Part shown: positions 31,444-39,805 of the stretch, piece by piece
How positions within the stretch are numbered: position 1 is the stretch's first letter
Layout: each line of letters starts with the position of its first letter
DNA from: Mesorhizobium sp. WSM4313
Lineage (GTDB): Bacteria; Pseudomonadota; Alphaproteobacteria; Rhizobiales; Rhizobiaceae
Length of the DNA: 64,000 nucleotides
Direction of reading: 5' to 3'
NCBI RefSeq assembly: GCF_002294725.1
Contig: NZ_NSFT01000003.1
Location: 1 to 64,000 of the forward strand
Translations under genes and position numbers: made by a program
The notes under the pieces: generated by a model
The model's input: only the letters and a program-made list of their open reading frames with translations
What the model was told of the DNA's origin: nothing
Database searches by the model: none

Positions 31444-32070
31444 TCAATCGGTGTCGCGGCTTGCGGTCGGGCGACCGACCTGCCGGTGCTCGCCGCCGAT
31501 CAGGTGTGAAAGCCCCTCGAGCGTCAGGCGCCGGAACATGGCGTCTACCTGGGACGGCGACAATTTCGGCTTTCGCTCGAACCACCAGTTCAACGCTGTA
31601 AGAAAAGCGCCGACGATAAATTGCACGACGAAGTCGCGCGGGATGGCCTCGCCATGGAGGGTAGGGGGCAATTCCTGCCGCACCATTTCCGACAGGATCA
31701 GGCGGATTTCGCTCTCCGTCACGGCGCCGCCCCGCCCGCCGATCATCGTGCGGTAATGGTCGGCATATCGGGCCGCATGCTCGAACATGGCCGTGCTGAA
31801 ACCTAGCGGATCGTCGTGCGATGCTTCGGCTCCAGCGCGCGTCGCCGACTGCGCCTCCTTGAGCTCCTCCCGAAGCATCTGGAAGCCGCTGCGCAGCAAG
31901 TCCTCCTTGCCGGTATAATGCGCATAGAATGTCGAGCGGCCGACATCGGCTTCGTCGATGATGTCCTGCACCGAAAGGGCCTCGTAGCCCTTGCGCAGCA
32001 TCAGCGCCAGCAGCGCCTCGTGGAGGGCTTTGCGGGTGCGGGCGGCCCTCCGGTCGATTTCCCGAGGCAT
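31444..32070 (-). CDS. TetR/AcrR-family transcriptional regulator
   Basis: The 208-residue protein starts MPREIDRRAARTRKAL with AAGGAG well placed upstream. The N-terminal TetR DNA-binding domain spans about 10-56 (ALLALMLRKGYEALSVQDI then DVGRSTFYAHYTGKEDLL). The C-terminal part resembles TetR_C_33-like domains (DHYRTMIGGRGG ... DFVVQFIVGAFLTALNWWFER). It is divergent from the methyltransferase gene with a 212-base gap and may control it. A GTTTCGAAAC palindrome at 32204-32213 in that gap is a possible operator, weakly supported. Confidence 0.9.
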   Translation of the reverse strand: MPREIDRRAARTRKALHEALLALMLRKGYEALSVQDIIDEADVGRSTFYAHYTGKEDLLRSGFQMLREELKEAQSATRAGAEASHDDPLGFSTAMFEHAARYADHYRTMIGGRGGAVTESEIRLILSEMVRQELPPTLHGEAIPRDFVVQFIVGAFLTALNWWFERKPKLSPSQVDAMFRRLTLEGLSHLIGGEHRQVGRPTASRDTD

Positions 32071-32282
32071 GGGTTCGCTCCTTTGCTGTCGCACGGATTG
32101 GGCGACATTTCCGGGACAGCAGGCTCGGATTGTCCGGTAGCGAACGGTCCACCCGCTTCTTCCGTCGAAAATCCCGAACAAGCTGTCCATTACCCTACGA
32201 GCTGTTTCGAAACTACGCCAGCCGCGGTCGCTGTGCCGGTATCGGCCGGACCTTGCGCTGCTGAAGAAAGGACGTGACGAGC

Positions 32283-32939
32283 ATGCACCATATGCGAAGC
32301 GAAGCACACACGGGGGCCGCAATCGGCCCTGAGGCCAACAGGGGTATCAGCTTTCCGCGCCTCTACGATCTGCTGGTGTTCATATTAACCCGTGGGCGCG
32401 ACAAGGCCTATCGCGAGGCCATGCTCGATCTGGCCGGCCTGGCACCGGGCTTCCACTTGCTGGACGTCGGATGCGGCACCGGCACCCAGGCGATTTCGGC
32501 CTGGCGCCGCGTGCAGCCCGGCGGATCGGTGGTCGGGGTCGACGTCTCCGAAAAGATGCTTGCCGCCGCGCGCCGCAAGGCGAGCCGGGCGGGCCTCAAC
32601 ATCGCGTTTCACCATGCCGATGCGGCCGAGCTGCCGTTCGAGGAAGGTCGCTTCGATGTCGTCACCTTCACGACCGTACTGCACATGGTGCCGGAGGCAA
32701 GGCGCGGTTTTTGTCTGCGCGAGGCCGCGCGCGTTCTGCCCCCCGGCGGCCGGCTGCTGGTGATCGATTACGCCGGACCGGCGGGCGAGCGCAGACACCT
32801 GTCGGCAAAGCACGGCCTGCATGGCCAATTCGACCTGCACCGCCTTCGCGAACCGCTGGCGGCAGCCGGGTTCGAGCGCATAGAAGGCGGCCCACTCAAC
32901 TGGCTGGGCCTGCATTACCTGCGGGGCATCAAATCATGA
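32283..32939 (+). CDS. Class I SAM-dependent methyltransferase
   Basis: The 218-residue protein has the seven-strand methyltransferase fold: motif I LLDVGCGTGTQAIS (about 57-70), the acidic end of strand 2 in VVGVDVSEKM, FHHADAAELPFEEGRFDVV and LPPGGRLLVIDYAG. It is close in type to UbiE/Methyltransf_11 proteins but short, with no quinone-specific motifs that I can identify. The ATG at 32283 has GAAAGGA about ten bases upstream; a GTG three codons earlier is too near that site. It is transcribed away from the TetR gene. Substrate unknown. Confidence 0.85.
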   Translation: MHHMRSEAHTGAAIGPEANRGISFPRLYDLLVFILTRGRDKAYREAMLDLAGLAPGFHLLDVGCGTGTQAISAWRRVQPGGSVVGVDVSEKMLAAARRKASRAGLNIAFHHADAAELPFEEGRFDVVTFTTVLHMVPEARRGFCLREAARVLPPGGRLLVIDYAGPAGERRHLSAKHGLHGQFDLHRLREPLAAAGFERIEGGPLNWLGLHYLRGIKS

Positions 32940-32960
32940 ATACTGCGGTCGTGCTGATGG

Positions 32961-33821
32961 CTACCCCTTGATTGTCGAGCCAACGATCGAATCGACGAAG
33001 AAGCGCTGCAGGAAGACGAAGAGGATGAGCGGCGGCAGCACGGCGAGCGTTGCGCCGGCCATCACCAGGCCGGTGTTGACGGCGCCGCGGTTGTAGCTGA
33101 GCAGCCGGCTCAGGCTGATGACGATCGGATAGGCGTCGGCGTTGCCCTGCAGCACGGTCAGCGGCCACAGATAGCTGTTCCAGTGATAGACGAAGGCGAA
33201 CAGAGCCAGCGCCGCGATGGCCGGCGCCACGCTCGGCGCCACGATCTTGAACAGGATGAGCAGCTCGGAAGCGCCGTCCATGCGGGCGGCGTCGATCAAC
33301 TCGTCCGGCACGCCGGCGATGAACTGGCGCATCAGGAAGATGCCGAAGGCGTTGGCGAGGTTGGGCACGATGATGCCGGCAAGGCTGGCGCTCAGCCCGA
33401 TCGAGCCGACCATGCGGTAGAGCGGGATCAGCGTCACGATCGGCGGCAGGAACATGGTGGCGATCAGCAGCGAGAAGAGCAGCGAGCGGCCGGGGAAAGA
33501 ATATTTGGCGAAGGCGTAGCCGGCCATCATGCTGGTGACCAGGATGCCGGCGGTGGTGATCGTGGCGATGACCAAGGAATTCCACATCGAGCGTCCGACA
33601 TTGATCACGCCGGCGACCTTGCCATAGGCCTCCAGGGTTGGCGTATGCGGGATCCACACCGGCGGCACCTGCATGGTCTCGGCCGGCGTCTTCAGGCTGG
33701 AGAGAACCATCCAGGCCAGCGGGAAGGCGGAGGCGACGGCGACCAGAAGCATTGCGGTCGCGAGCAGCGCCTTGCGGCCCGAAGGGCGCTTGCGGGTGAG
33801 CGATCGGGTTGGAGCGCTCAT
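32961..33821 (-). CDS. Carbohydrate ABC transporter permease (MalG type)
   Basis: A 286-residue CUT1-class permease with six membrane helices. The EAA loop, DAARMDGASELLILFKIVAPSV (about residues 187-208), and the N-terminal LAWMVLSSLKTPAE are typical of MalG-type subunits. It ends the leftward transport operon and overlaps the MalF-type gene by four bases. No ATPase gene follows, so the transporter must borrow an MsmK/UgpC-like ATPase encoded elsewhere. Confidence 0.92.
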   Translation of the reverse strand: MSAPTRSLTRKRPSGRKALLATAMLLVAVASAFPLAWMVLSSLKTPAETMQVPPVWIPHTPTLEAYGKVAGVINVGRSMWNSLVIATITTAGILVTSMMAGYAFAKYSFPGRSLLFSLLIATMFLPPIVTLIPLYRMVGSIGLSASLAGIIVPNLANAFGIFLMRQFIAGVPDELIDAARMDGASELLILFKIVAPSVAPAIAALALFAFVYHWNSYLWPLTVLQGNADAYPIVISLSRLLSYNRGAVNTGLVMAGATLAVLPPLILFVFLQRFFVDSIVGSTIKG

Positions 33822-34708
33822 TCGCTGTCCTTGCGATTGGCAAAGGCAAACAGCGCCGAGACGCAGACGATCAGCGACAGCATCAGCATCACCGCCATGG
33901 CCGAGCCCAGCCCGCCCTGCGCGCGTTCGATGCCGACGCGGCGGATGTGGTAGGTGAGCACGTTGGTCGAGCCGACCGGTCCGCCTTGCGTGATCAGCGC
34001 CACCGGCTCGAATACCTGCACCGCATTGATGATGGCAATGACCGCGCTGAACAGAAGCGTGCGGCGAAGCAAGGGCAGGGTTATGAAGCGGAACTGCTCG
34101 CGTCCGTTGGCGCCGTCGAGCGTCGCCGCCTCATAGAGGCTGCCGGGGATCTGCGTCAGTCCGGCGATGGCGAGCACCGTGAAATAGCCGACCTGCTGCC
34201 AGACATTGAGGAAGACGATGGAGACCAACGCCGAGCGCGGCGAGGAGAGCCAGGGCTGCGGACCGATGCCGGCCAGGCCGAGCAGCTGGTTGAGCGGTCC
34301 CTCGCTTGGCGAATAAAGCTTCGACCAGACCAGCGCGACCGCGATCATCGGCACCATGTAGGTCGAAAACAGCACCGTGCGCAGCGCGGTGCCGCCGGCG
34401 ATTTCGCGCTGGTAGACTAGCAGTCCGAAGACGACCGACAGCGGCAGGATGAGAACGACGGACAGCGCGGTGTAGATCGTGGTGTTGAGCAGGGCCGTCT
34501 TGAAATCGCGGCCGACCGAGGTGGGGCTGAAGATCTCGTGGAAATTGCCAAGCCCGACGAAGCTCGCGTCGGAAAAGGGCGTCTGCGTCGACCAGTCCTG
34601 GAAGGACAGCCATACGGTCAGCAGCATCGGCAGCAGCACGAACACGCCGATCAATGTCACGGCGGGCGCAAGCATGATGCCCGCCGAGGCACGAAAAGCT
34701 TTGGCCAT
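33818..34708 (-). CDS. Carbohydrate ABC transporter permease (MalF type)
   Basis: A 296-residue CUT1-class permease, six membrane helices, with the EAA loop YEAATLDGANGREQFRFITLPLL (about residues 193-215). The N-terminus (APAVTLIGVFVLLPMLLTVWLSFQDW) is the usual first helix of MalF/UgpA-like proteins. It follows the binding protein by 37 bases and overlaps the MalG-type gene, so the three form an operon. Confidence 0.92.
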   Translation of the reverse strand: MAKAFRASAGIMLAPAVTLIGVFVLLPMLLTVWLSFQDWSTQTPFSDASFVGLGNFHEIFSPTSVGRDFKTALLNTTIYTALSVVLILPLSVVFGLLVYQREIAGGTALRTVLFSTYMVPMIAVALVWSKLYSPSEGPLNQLLGLAGIGPQPWLSSPRSALVSIVFLNVWQQVGYFTVLAIAGLTQIPGSLYEAATLDGANGREQFRFITLPLLRRTLLFSAVIAIINAVQVFEPVALITQGGPVGSTNVLTYHIRRVGIERAQGGLGSAMAVMLMLSLIVCVSALFAFANRKDSE

Positions 34709-34745
34709 TCACCTGCTTCCGATGGCTCCGGGTCAAAGACCCGAG

Positions 34746-36038
34746 CTATTTCGCCGCGCGCTCCAGGATCGACGTGGCGTCGGCCTGCGCATTCGTCTGC
34801 GCATCCTTGGCCGAGACCTGGCCATACTGCAACGCCTCGAGCGTCTGCTGCAGGGATTCCGAGAATTCCTGGCCGCCGAGCACCACAGGGAAGGGGCGCG
34901 CATCGGCAAGAACCGAGACGTAGCCGGACAGGAATTCGGAGCCGAGCTTGTCCTTATGCGCCTCGATGTCGGAGGTGCGTGACGGCAGGATGCCCATCGA
35001 CATCAATATGTCGGACATGGCCGAGGCGCCGTTCTTGCCCGACTTCAGGCTGTTCAGCCAGGCGAGGAATTCCCAGGCCGCCTTCTGCTCGGCCTCGCCG
35101 GCCTTGGCGTTGACAACGGTCATCCAGGAATAGGAGATCGAATGCGGCTTGTCGCCGCTTGGGCCGACAGGGATGGGAGCGGTGGCGATGTTTGCGAACT
35201 TGTCGCCCATGCCGGTCTTGAGCGCGCTTTCCCACCAGTTGGCCATGATAATCATGCCGGTCTTGCCGGAGACGAAATTGTCGAGGAACGGGCCCGTGGT
35301 GTTGGCGTCCGCCGTTGCCATCGCCGGATTGCTCGCGCCGGACTTTATCAAGTCTTCATAGAGCGCGAAGGTTTCGCTGGCCTGGGAGCTGTCCAGCGCC
35401 GGCTTGCCGTCCTTGACCAGGTTGCCACCATTGGAGACGAGCAGTGAGGCGAAAGGATGGACCACGCCCGCCGCCCATGAGTTGATCATGCCGAAGCCCT
35501 GCTGGCCCCTGGCCTTGTCGGTCAGCTTCGCGGCGGTATCCTTGAGTTCGGCCCAGGTCTTGGGCGGAGCGGCGATGCCCGCTTCCTTGAACAGTTCCTT
35601 GTTGTAGTTCAGCGCGTAGACGTCGATCTCGTTCGGAATGCCGTAGAGCGTCCCGCCGACCGAGGCGGCGCTGACGACGCCCGCCGGCCAGGCGCTCTTC
35701 ACCTCGGCTGCCACCGCATCGGGAGCGGGGGCGACGAGCTTGTCCTTTGCCAGTTCCGGCAGCCACAGATCGTAGATGCCGCCGATCGTCGGACCATCGG
35801 ACGAGCCGCCCTGCGAGCGCAACGTGGTCAAGAGATCGCCGAAGGGAACCGCACGCACGGTGACGGCGACATCCGGGTGCTCCTTGGAAAAATCCTTGGC
35901 CGCCGCTTCAAGCAGCGCCACCGTCTCCGGCGACCAATGCGTCAGGTAGGAGATGTTGACCGATTGCGCCCAGCCGGTCGCGGGCAGCGCAATAAGCCCC
36001 GCGGCGAATCCAAGCTTCGAGATCCAGGCAAGCGACAT
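34746..36038 (-). CDS. Carbohydrate ABC transporter binding protein (CUT1)
   Basis: The 430-residue protein has a signal peptide (MSLAWISKLGFAAGLIALPATGWA, cleaved probably before QSVNISYL) and the SBP_bac_1 fold (ISYLTHWSPETVALLEAA, GIPNEIDVYALNYNKELF, GKTGMIIMANWWESAL). The ATG at 36038 has GGAGGA five bases upstream; an ATG five codons earlier is less well placed. It is divergent from the ROK-GntR-SIS genes across 280 bases. The ligand is likely an amino sugar or oligosaccharide given those neighbours, which is inference only. Confidence 0.9.
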   Translation of the reverse strand: MSLAWISKLGFAAGLIALPATGWAQSVNISYLTHWSPETVALLEAAAKDFSKEHPDVAVTVRAVPFGDLLTTLRSQGGSSDGPTIGGIYDLWLPELAKDKLVAPAPDAVAAEVKSAWPAGVVSAASVGGTLYGIPNEIDVYALNYNKELFKEAGIAAPPKTWAELKDTAAKLTDKARGQQGFGMINSWAAGVVHPFASLLVSNGGNLVKDGKPALDSSQASETFALYEDLIKSGASNPAMATADANTTGPFLDNFVSGKTGMIIMANWWESALKTGMGDKFANIATAPIPVGPSGDKPHSISYSWMTVVNAKAGEAEQKAAWEFLAWLNSLKSGKNGASAMSDILMSMGILPSRTSDIEAHKDKLGSEFLSGYVSVLADARPFPVVLGGQEFSESLQQTLEALQYGQVSAKDAQTNAQADATSILERAAK

Positions 36039-36270
36039 CGGCGTCCTCCACATAAGCGATGACCAGAGTGGATGACGTTATGACAACTTTGAGCAAAGGC
36101 GCAAGCCCCCTTCCGCGCGAAGGTTCGGAGCACGTTTGCAGATGAAAAACTAGATGACGTCGATCCATTCAGATTATGTAAATAGATCAGCAGGATAAGA
36201 TGCGGTTTCCTAGCCGATCACCGATCAATAAGCAGCCGTCGACGTCTTTGCGGCTCTTGCGAGCGGCATC

Positions 36271-36288
36271 ATGTCGTTATAATGACAT
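36271..36288. promoter_or_regulatory. Palindromic operator over a -10 box, candidate GntR site
   Basis: ATGTC-GTTATAAT-GACAT is an 18-base inverted repeat whose centre contains TATAAT (36278-36283), a good -10 box 31 bases before the ROK start codon. A related word, TGACGTTATGACA, lies about 36072-36084, near the divergent binding-protein gene. The GntR regulator encoded downstream is the likely binder of both. Confidence 0.5.
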
Positions 36289-36318
36289 CTGAAAAAATGC
36301 TGACCGGAGCCGCCATAC

Positions 36319-37191
36319 ATGACACGGGTTCTCGCCATCGATCTCGGCGGCACCAATCTGCGCGCCGCGATCCATACGGGCGATATCGGCGTCCTTGTGC
36401 CCCAGGTCCGTGAGCCGGCGCCGGCGAGCCTCGACGCGTTCGTGACGCGCGTTCGCACGCTTGCGGCCGCAGGCGAGGCCGAAGCGCTCGGGCTTGCCGT
36501 GCCGGGACTTGTCGAGGGCTCCGCATGCCGCTGGATACCGAATCTGCCCTGGCTCGACGGCGTCGACGTCGCGGCGCTGTTTCCCGACCTTCGCGTGGCG
36601 GTCGGCAATGATGCGCAGATCGCGCTGCTCGCGGAAGCGGCGCACGGCGCGGCCAAGGATGTTTCCGATGCGATCCTGCTGGCCATCGGCACCGGCATCG
36701 GCTCGGCGGTGCTGGCCAATGGCGGCATCGTCGCCGGCGCCCATGGCGGCGCCTGCTCCTTCGGCTGGGCCAGCGCCGACGTCAAGGACCACGGCGAGGA
36801 TCGCAGCGGCTGGCTGGAACGTGTCGCCTCCGGCCGTGCGCTGGACGCCCTTGCCGCACAGATCGGACTGGCCGACAGCCGCCAGCTGATCGCCGCCGCC
36901 AAAGCAGGCCAGCTTGCCGCGCAGACCCTGCTCGAGGTGCCGGCGCGCCAACTCGGCACGGCGCTGGCCGGCGCGGTCGGGTTGCTCGATCCAGGAGTCA
37001 TCCTGGTCTCGGGCGGCCTGGCCGATGCGCTGGATGTGATCGCGCCGCCATTGCTTGCGGCGCTACGGCGTCAATTGCCGCCGCATCTGCGTGGCATCGA
37101 ACTTAGGCCTGGATTGTTCGGCTCCCGCGCCGGCCTGGTCGGTGCTGCGCTTGCCGGACAGGCGGGAAGCGGGTGGAGACAGATCCGATGA
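36319..37191 (+). CDS. ROK-family sugar kinase-like protein
   Basis: A 290-residue ROK protein (glucokinase/N-acetylmannosamine kinase group). The phosphate-binding motif DLGGTNLR is at about residues 8-15 and the second ATP motif is in LLAIGTGIGSAVL; the catalytic Asp is in VGNDAQIALLAEA. The zinc motif CxCGxxGCxE of ROK kinases is absent: the region reads ACSFGWASADVKDHGEDR. The protein is short in that lobe, so it may be a zinc-free kinase or a sensor. It overlaps the GntR gene by four bases (ATGA), with the SIS gene next. Confidence 0.85.
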   Translation: MTRVLAIDLGGTNLRAAIHTGDIGVLVPQVREPAPASLDAFVTRVRTLAAAGEAEALGLAVPGLVEGSACRWIPNLPWLDGVDVAALFPDLRVAVGNDAQIALLAEAAHGAAKDVSDAILLAIGTGIGSAVLANGGIVAGAHGGACSFGWASADVKDHGEDRSGWLERVASGRALDALAAQIGLADSRQLIAAAKAGQLAAQTLLEVPARQLGTALAGAVGLLDPGVILVSGGLADALDVIAPPLLAALRRQLPPHLRGIELRPGLFGSRAGLVGAALAGQAGSGWRQIR

Positions 37192-37955
37192 GCGAAGCGA
37201 GCTTTCAGCAGCCGGACCGCAGGCGACCGGAGCCGCTCTGGTACCAGGTCGAGGAGGCGATCCGCGCCATCGTCAAGAGCGGCGAGTGGGCGACCGGTGA
37301 CCAGATCCCGGCCGAGGATCGGCTCTGCGCGCTGTTCGGCGTCAGCCGCATCACGCTTCGCCACGCGCTGCGCAATCTTGAGGAAAGCGGACTGCTCAGG
37401 CGCGAGCATGGAAGGGGCACCTTCGTGCGCTCGGCGACGCTGGTCGCCGGCACGCGCGAGCTCACCTCCTTCACCCAGGAGATGGGCAATATCGGCGTGG
37501 TCGCCGGCTCGCGCCTGCTCGACTGCAGCCTGACGACGGCGAGTGCGGCGGCGGCCGGCGCGCTGGAGATCGAGGAGGGCGATCCTGTCGTGCGGATCCG
37601 GCGATTGAGGCTGGGCAACAACGAGCCGATCGGCATCCAGACGGCGCAATTGGCGGCCGCGCGCGTGCCGGGCTTTCTCGATGCCGGCCTGCTCAAGGGC
37701 TCGCTCTACGAGGCGCTGGAGCGTCAGTACGGCATCGTGCCGGTCGAGGCGCGCGAGAACTACCGCGTCGGCGCGGTCAGCGGCGCCGACGCCGAGCTGC
37801 TCGACCTGCCCGCGGGCAGTCCCGCCTTCGTTGTCGAGCGCATCACCATCGACGAGCGCGGCCCGTTCGAATTCACCGTCTCGGTCATGCGCGGCGACCG
37901 CTACGAGATACGCTCGACGCTGCGCGCCGGCCGTCTCCCAAACACCAGAAGCTGA
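37188..37955 (+). CDS. GntR/HutC-family transcriptional regulator (UTRA)
   Basis: The 255-residue protein has an N-terminal winged-helix GntR domain (about 18-85; PLWYQVEEAIRAIVKSGEW, ALFGVSRITLRHALRNLEESGLLRREHGRGTF in two parts) and a C-terminal UTRA effector domain (about 105-245). HutC-type GntR proteins of this kind respond to sugar phosphates or amino-sugar phosphates. The start overlaps the ROK stop. Its likely operators are the palindromes in the divergent gap at 36039-36318. Confidence 0.92.
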   Translation: MSEASFQQPDRRRPEPLWYQVEEAIRAIVKSGEWATGDQIPAEDRLCALFGVSRITLRHALRNLEESGLLRREHGRGTFVRSATLVAGTRELTSFTQEMGNIGVVAGSRLLDCSLTTASAAAAGALEIEEGDPVVRIRRLRLGNNEPIGIQTAQLAAARVPGFLDAGLLKGSLYEALERQYGIVPVEARENYRVGAVSGADAELLDLPAGSPAFVVERITIDERGPFEFTVSVMRGDRYEIRSTLRAGRLPNTRS

Positions 37956-37977
37956 CACGATCAACAGGAGTACCGAA

Positions 37978-38769
37978 GTGTCCGATCTCTACATTCCCCG
38001 TCTCGCCGCCCTCATCGAACAGGCATCGAAGGCCAATGAAGAAGCCTTCGGCCAGGCGGCGAGCCGCTTCGCCGACACGCTGCAAAACGGCGGGCTGGTC
38101 CATCTCTACGGCTCGGGCCATTCGGTGCTGCCGGCGCAGGAGATGTTTCCGCGCTATGGCAGCTTCGTCGGCTTCAATCCGCTGACCGACCCGCGTGTGA
38201 TGTGGCACAACGTGCTCGGCGCAGGTGGCGTGCGCGAGCTTTTGTGGCTGGAGCGGACCGAGAAATATGCCGAGAAGTTCCTCGACCATCAGCCGCTGAA
38301 CAAGGGTGATTCCATCATCATCTTCGGCCATAGCGGCCGCAATTCCTCGGGTATCGACACCGCGCTCTACGCCAAGAAGCGCGGCATCTTCGTCGTAGCC
38401 GTCACCAGCAAGAACAATCTCGACAAGCCGGCCACGCATTCCTCCGGCAAGCGCCTGGCGGACGCCGCCGACCTCGTCATCGACACCTGCTCGCCGATCG
38501 AGGACGCGGTGGTGCCGATCGAAGGCTGGAGCCGCCCGGTGTCGGGCTCGTCGACGGTGCTGGCGATGATCATGGCGCATGAGTTGCTCGCCCGCACGGC
38601 CGAGCAATTGTCGAAGCGCGGCATCGAGCTGCCGGTCTTCGCCTCGCCGACCATTGCGGGCGTGACGCTGCACGACACCGACGTCATCTACGGCGTCTAC
38701 CGCGAACGCATGATCGAGGCGCAGAAGAAGCACCTGCCGACCTTCCAGGCGACGATGCGCGGGGAATGA
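37978..38769 (+). CDS. SIS-domain sugar isomerase (UPF0309 type)
   Basis: A 263-residue protein with one SIS domain that binds phosphosugars: GGLVHLYGSGHSVLPAQEMF, SIIIFGHSGRNSSGIDTALYAKKRG and VIDTCSPIEDAVV. It belongs to the UPF0309/SIS group sometimes called sugar isomerases, related to MurQ-like folds. The start is the GTG at 37978, with AGGAG seven bases upstream; longer in-frame readings run inside the GntR gene. It completes a ROK-GntR-SIS operon and could isomerise or de-aminate the sugar phosphate made by the kinase. Confidence 0.85.
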   Translation: MSDLYIPRLAALIEQASKANEEAFGQAASRFADTLQNGGLVHLYGSGHSVLPAQEMFPRYGSFVGFNPLTDPRVMWHNVLGAGGVRELLWLERTEKYAEKFLDHQPLNKGDSIIIFGHSGRNSSGIDTALYAKKRGIFVVAVTSKNNLDKPATHSSGKRLADAADLVIDTCSPIEDAVVPIEGWSRPVSGSSTVLAMIMAHELLARTAEQLSKRGIELPVFASPTIAGVTLHDTDVIYGVYRERMIEAQKKHLPTFQATMRGE

Positions 38770-38773
38770 TCAG

Positions 38774-38800
38774 GCGGGAGGCGCATCAGGCGCCTCCCGC
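38774..38800. terminator. Bidirectional hairpin between convergent genes
   Basis: GCGGGAGGCGC (38774-38784) and GCGCCTCCCGC (38790-38800), an 11-base-pair stem with loop ATCAG, lie between the stop of the SIS gene and the stop of the leftward Pro-rich gene. There is no long U-tract on either side. Confidence 0.65.
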
Positions 38801-38807
38801 GAACCGT

Positions 38808-38990
38808 TCAAATCCGGCGCCGCCTGGTTGCGGAATGCCTGGGCGGCGCGTCATTCTCATCGGGATTGGGGATCGGCTCCTCGTCGGGCAGCCGGTCCGG
38901 CTCCGGTTCGCGCACCGGTTTCGGTTCCGGGATGGGCGGCGGCGTGGGCACGGGCGTGGGAGATGGGTCCGGATTGGGGAGAATGGCCAT
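38808..38990 (-). CDS. Small proline/acidic-rich protein, 60 residues
   Basis: A 60-residue protein dominated by Pro, Glu and Asp: MAILPNPDPSPTPVPTPPPI at the start, then EPKPVREPEPD and EEPIPNPDENDAPP, with a basic tail HSATRRRRI. It would be disordered. The ATG has GGAAGGAAA upstream, which is the best support for it being real. The opposite frame shows a Gly/Ser-rich open reading that is its shadow. No function is recognisable; small proteins of this composition occur in related bacteria as far as I recall. Compositional bias means the call is moderate. Confidence 0.5.
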   Translation of the reverse strand: MAILPNPDPSPTPVPTPPPIPEPKPVREPEPDRLPDEEPIPNPDENDAPPRHSATRRRRI

Positions 38991-39291
38991 CGCGTTTTCC
39001 TTCCGTTCGATGCCTTGGCAAGGCCTGCTGCGAATCCCAAAAACGGGGATGTCCTGCCCGACCTGAACTGATGGAGGTGACCGCTGCATTCGGACGCTTC
39101 GTCTGGAGCGATCGGCGGCGCAAGCTGGCAGAACGGCCACGCCCGCGGATGGTTCCAACACGATCGCGGCGCGCGACGGCGGCAGACAATGATCAAATGA
39201 TTCCACCTGCCTGTTTCGGCTCTTGCCGGCGTCGGTCGGCGCCTTAAATCCCGTTGTGGACGGGGGCCATCTGCCGACACAGGAGACGGCC
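38991..39291. other. Divergent gap without a recognisable gene
   Basis: These 301 bases lie between the leftward Pro-rich gene and the rightward hypothetical gene. Short open frames on both strands lack ribosome-binding sites. The only feature noted is an ACAGGAG Shine-Dalgarno before the GTG at 39292. Promoters for both neighbours are expected here but none was convincing. Confidence 0.4.
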
Positions 39292-39726
39292 GTGAAGCAC
39301 CAAACCCTTGATCAGATCAACGCCGTTGCCGACGTTCATACCGAAGCACCGGCTCTCATCGCTAATCGCGGTCAGCGCCTTGAGCGCTGGGCGCAGCTTC
39401 TTGAACAAAATCCCGGCCGCCGCCTCACGGCGCTGGCGGGCACCGAATACGCCTCAGCCGATGTGCGCCAAAGAATGCGTATCGACGGCTCGGCGATCAC
39501 CATCGCTTTCGAGGATCCGATCTTCCGCGCGCAAGGCCTGCGGGACGACACTTACGGCGAAGCCAAGCGCTTCTTCGAAATGAGCGACTGGCAGCTGCAT
39601 GAAGTCGTCTGCCATTGCCATGTCGGCGCCAACATGCCGGCCCGCTGGGCGGCCTCGCGCGTGCGCGCGGCGATCTCCCCGGGCGCCGGCATTCTCGCGT
39701 GGCTGAGAGCGGTGTTCATGCGCTAG
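39292..39726 (+). CDS. Hypothetical 144-residue protein
   Basis: The protein starts at a GTG (MKHQTLDQINAV) with AGGAG seven bases upstream; an earlier in-frame ATG gives an unconserved-looking extension. It is mostly helical with no membrane segment. Notable are two close Cys-His pairs in HEVVCHCHVGANMPARWA (about residues 108-125), which could bind a metal, and an Arg-rich helical end. I do not recognise a family. Its TAG stop is part of the word CGCTAGAGCGGTTCC, the start of a dispersed repeat module. Confidence 0.6.
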   Translation: MKHQTLDQINAVADVHTEAPALIANRGQRLERWAQLLEQNPGRRLTALAGTEYASADVRQRMRIDGSAITIAFEDPIFRAQGLRDDTYGEAKRFFEMSDWQLHEVVCHCHVGANMPARWAASRVRAAISPGAGILAWLRAVFMR

Positions 39727-39765
39727 AGCGGTTCCGTCGGCGGGATCGCGTCGGGCTCGCCGGTT

Positions 39766-39805
39766 GACGCAGACGAAGGAGAGGCGCCGGGCTCTCCTCC
39801 GCGTC
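39766..39805. terminator. Hairpin at the end of nuoD
   Basis: GACGC (39766-39770) with GCGTC (39801-39805) and AGGAGAG (39777-39783) with CTCTCCT (39792-39798) make a two-part stem between the rightward hypothetical gene and the leftward nuoD, overlapping the nuoD stop codon by two bases. No U-tract; it may act on transcripts from both sides. Confidence 0.45.

Noticed and set aside
38866..39066. Gly/Ser-rich plus-strand open frame
   Set aside because: Mirror image of the Pro-rich minus-strand gene, which has the better ribosome-binding site.
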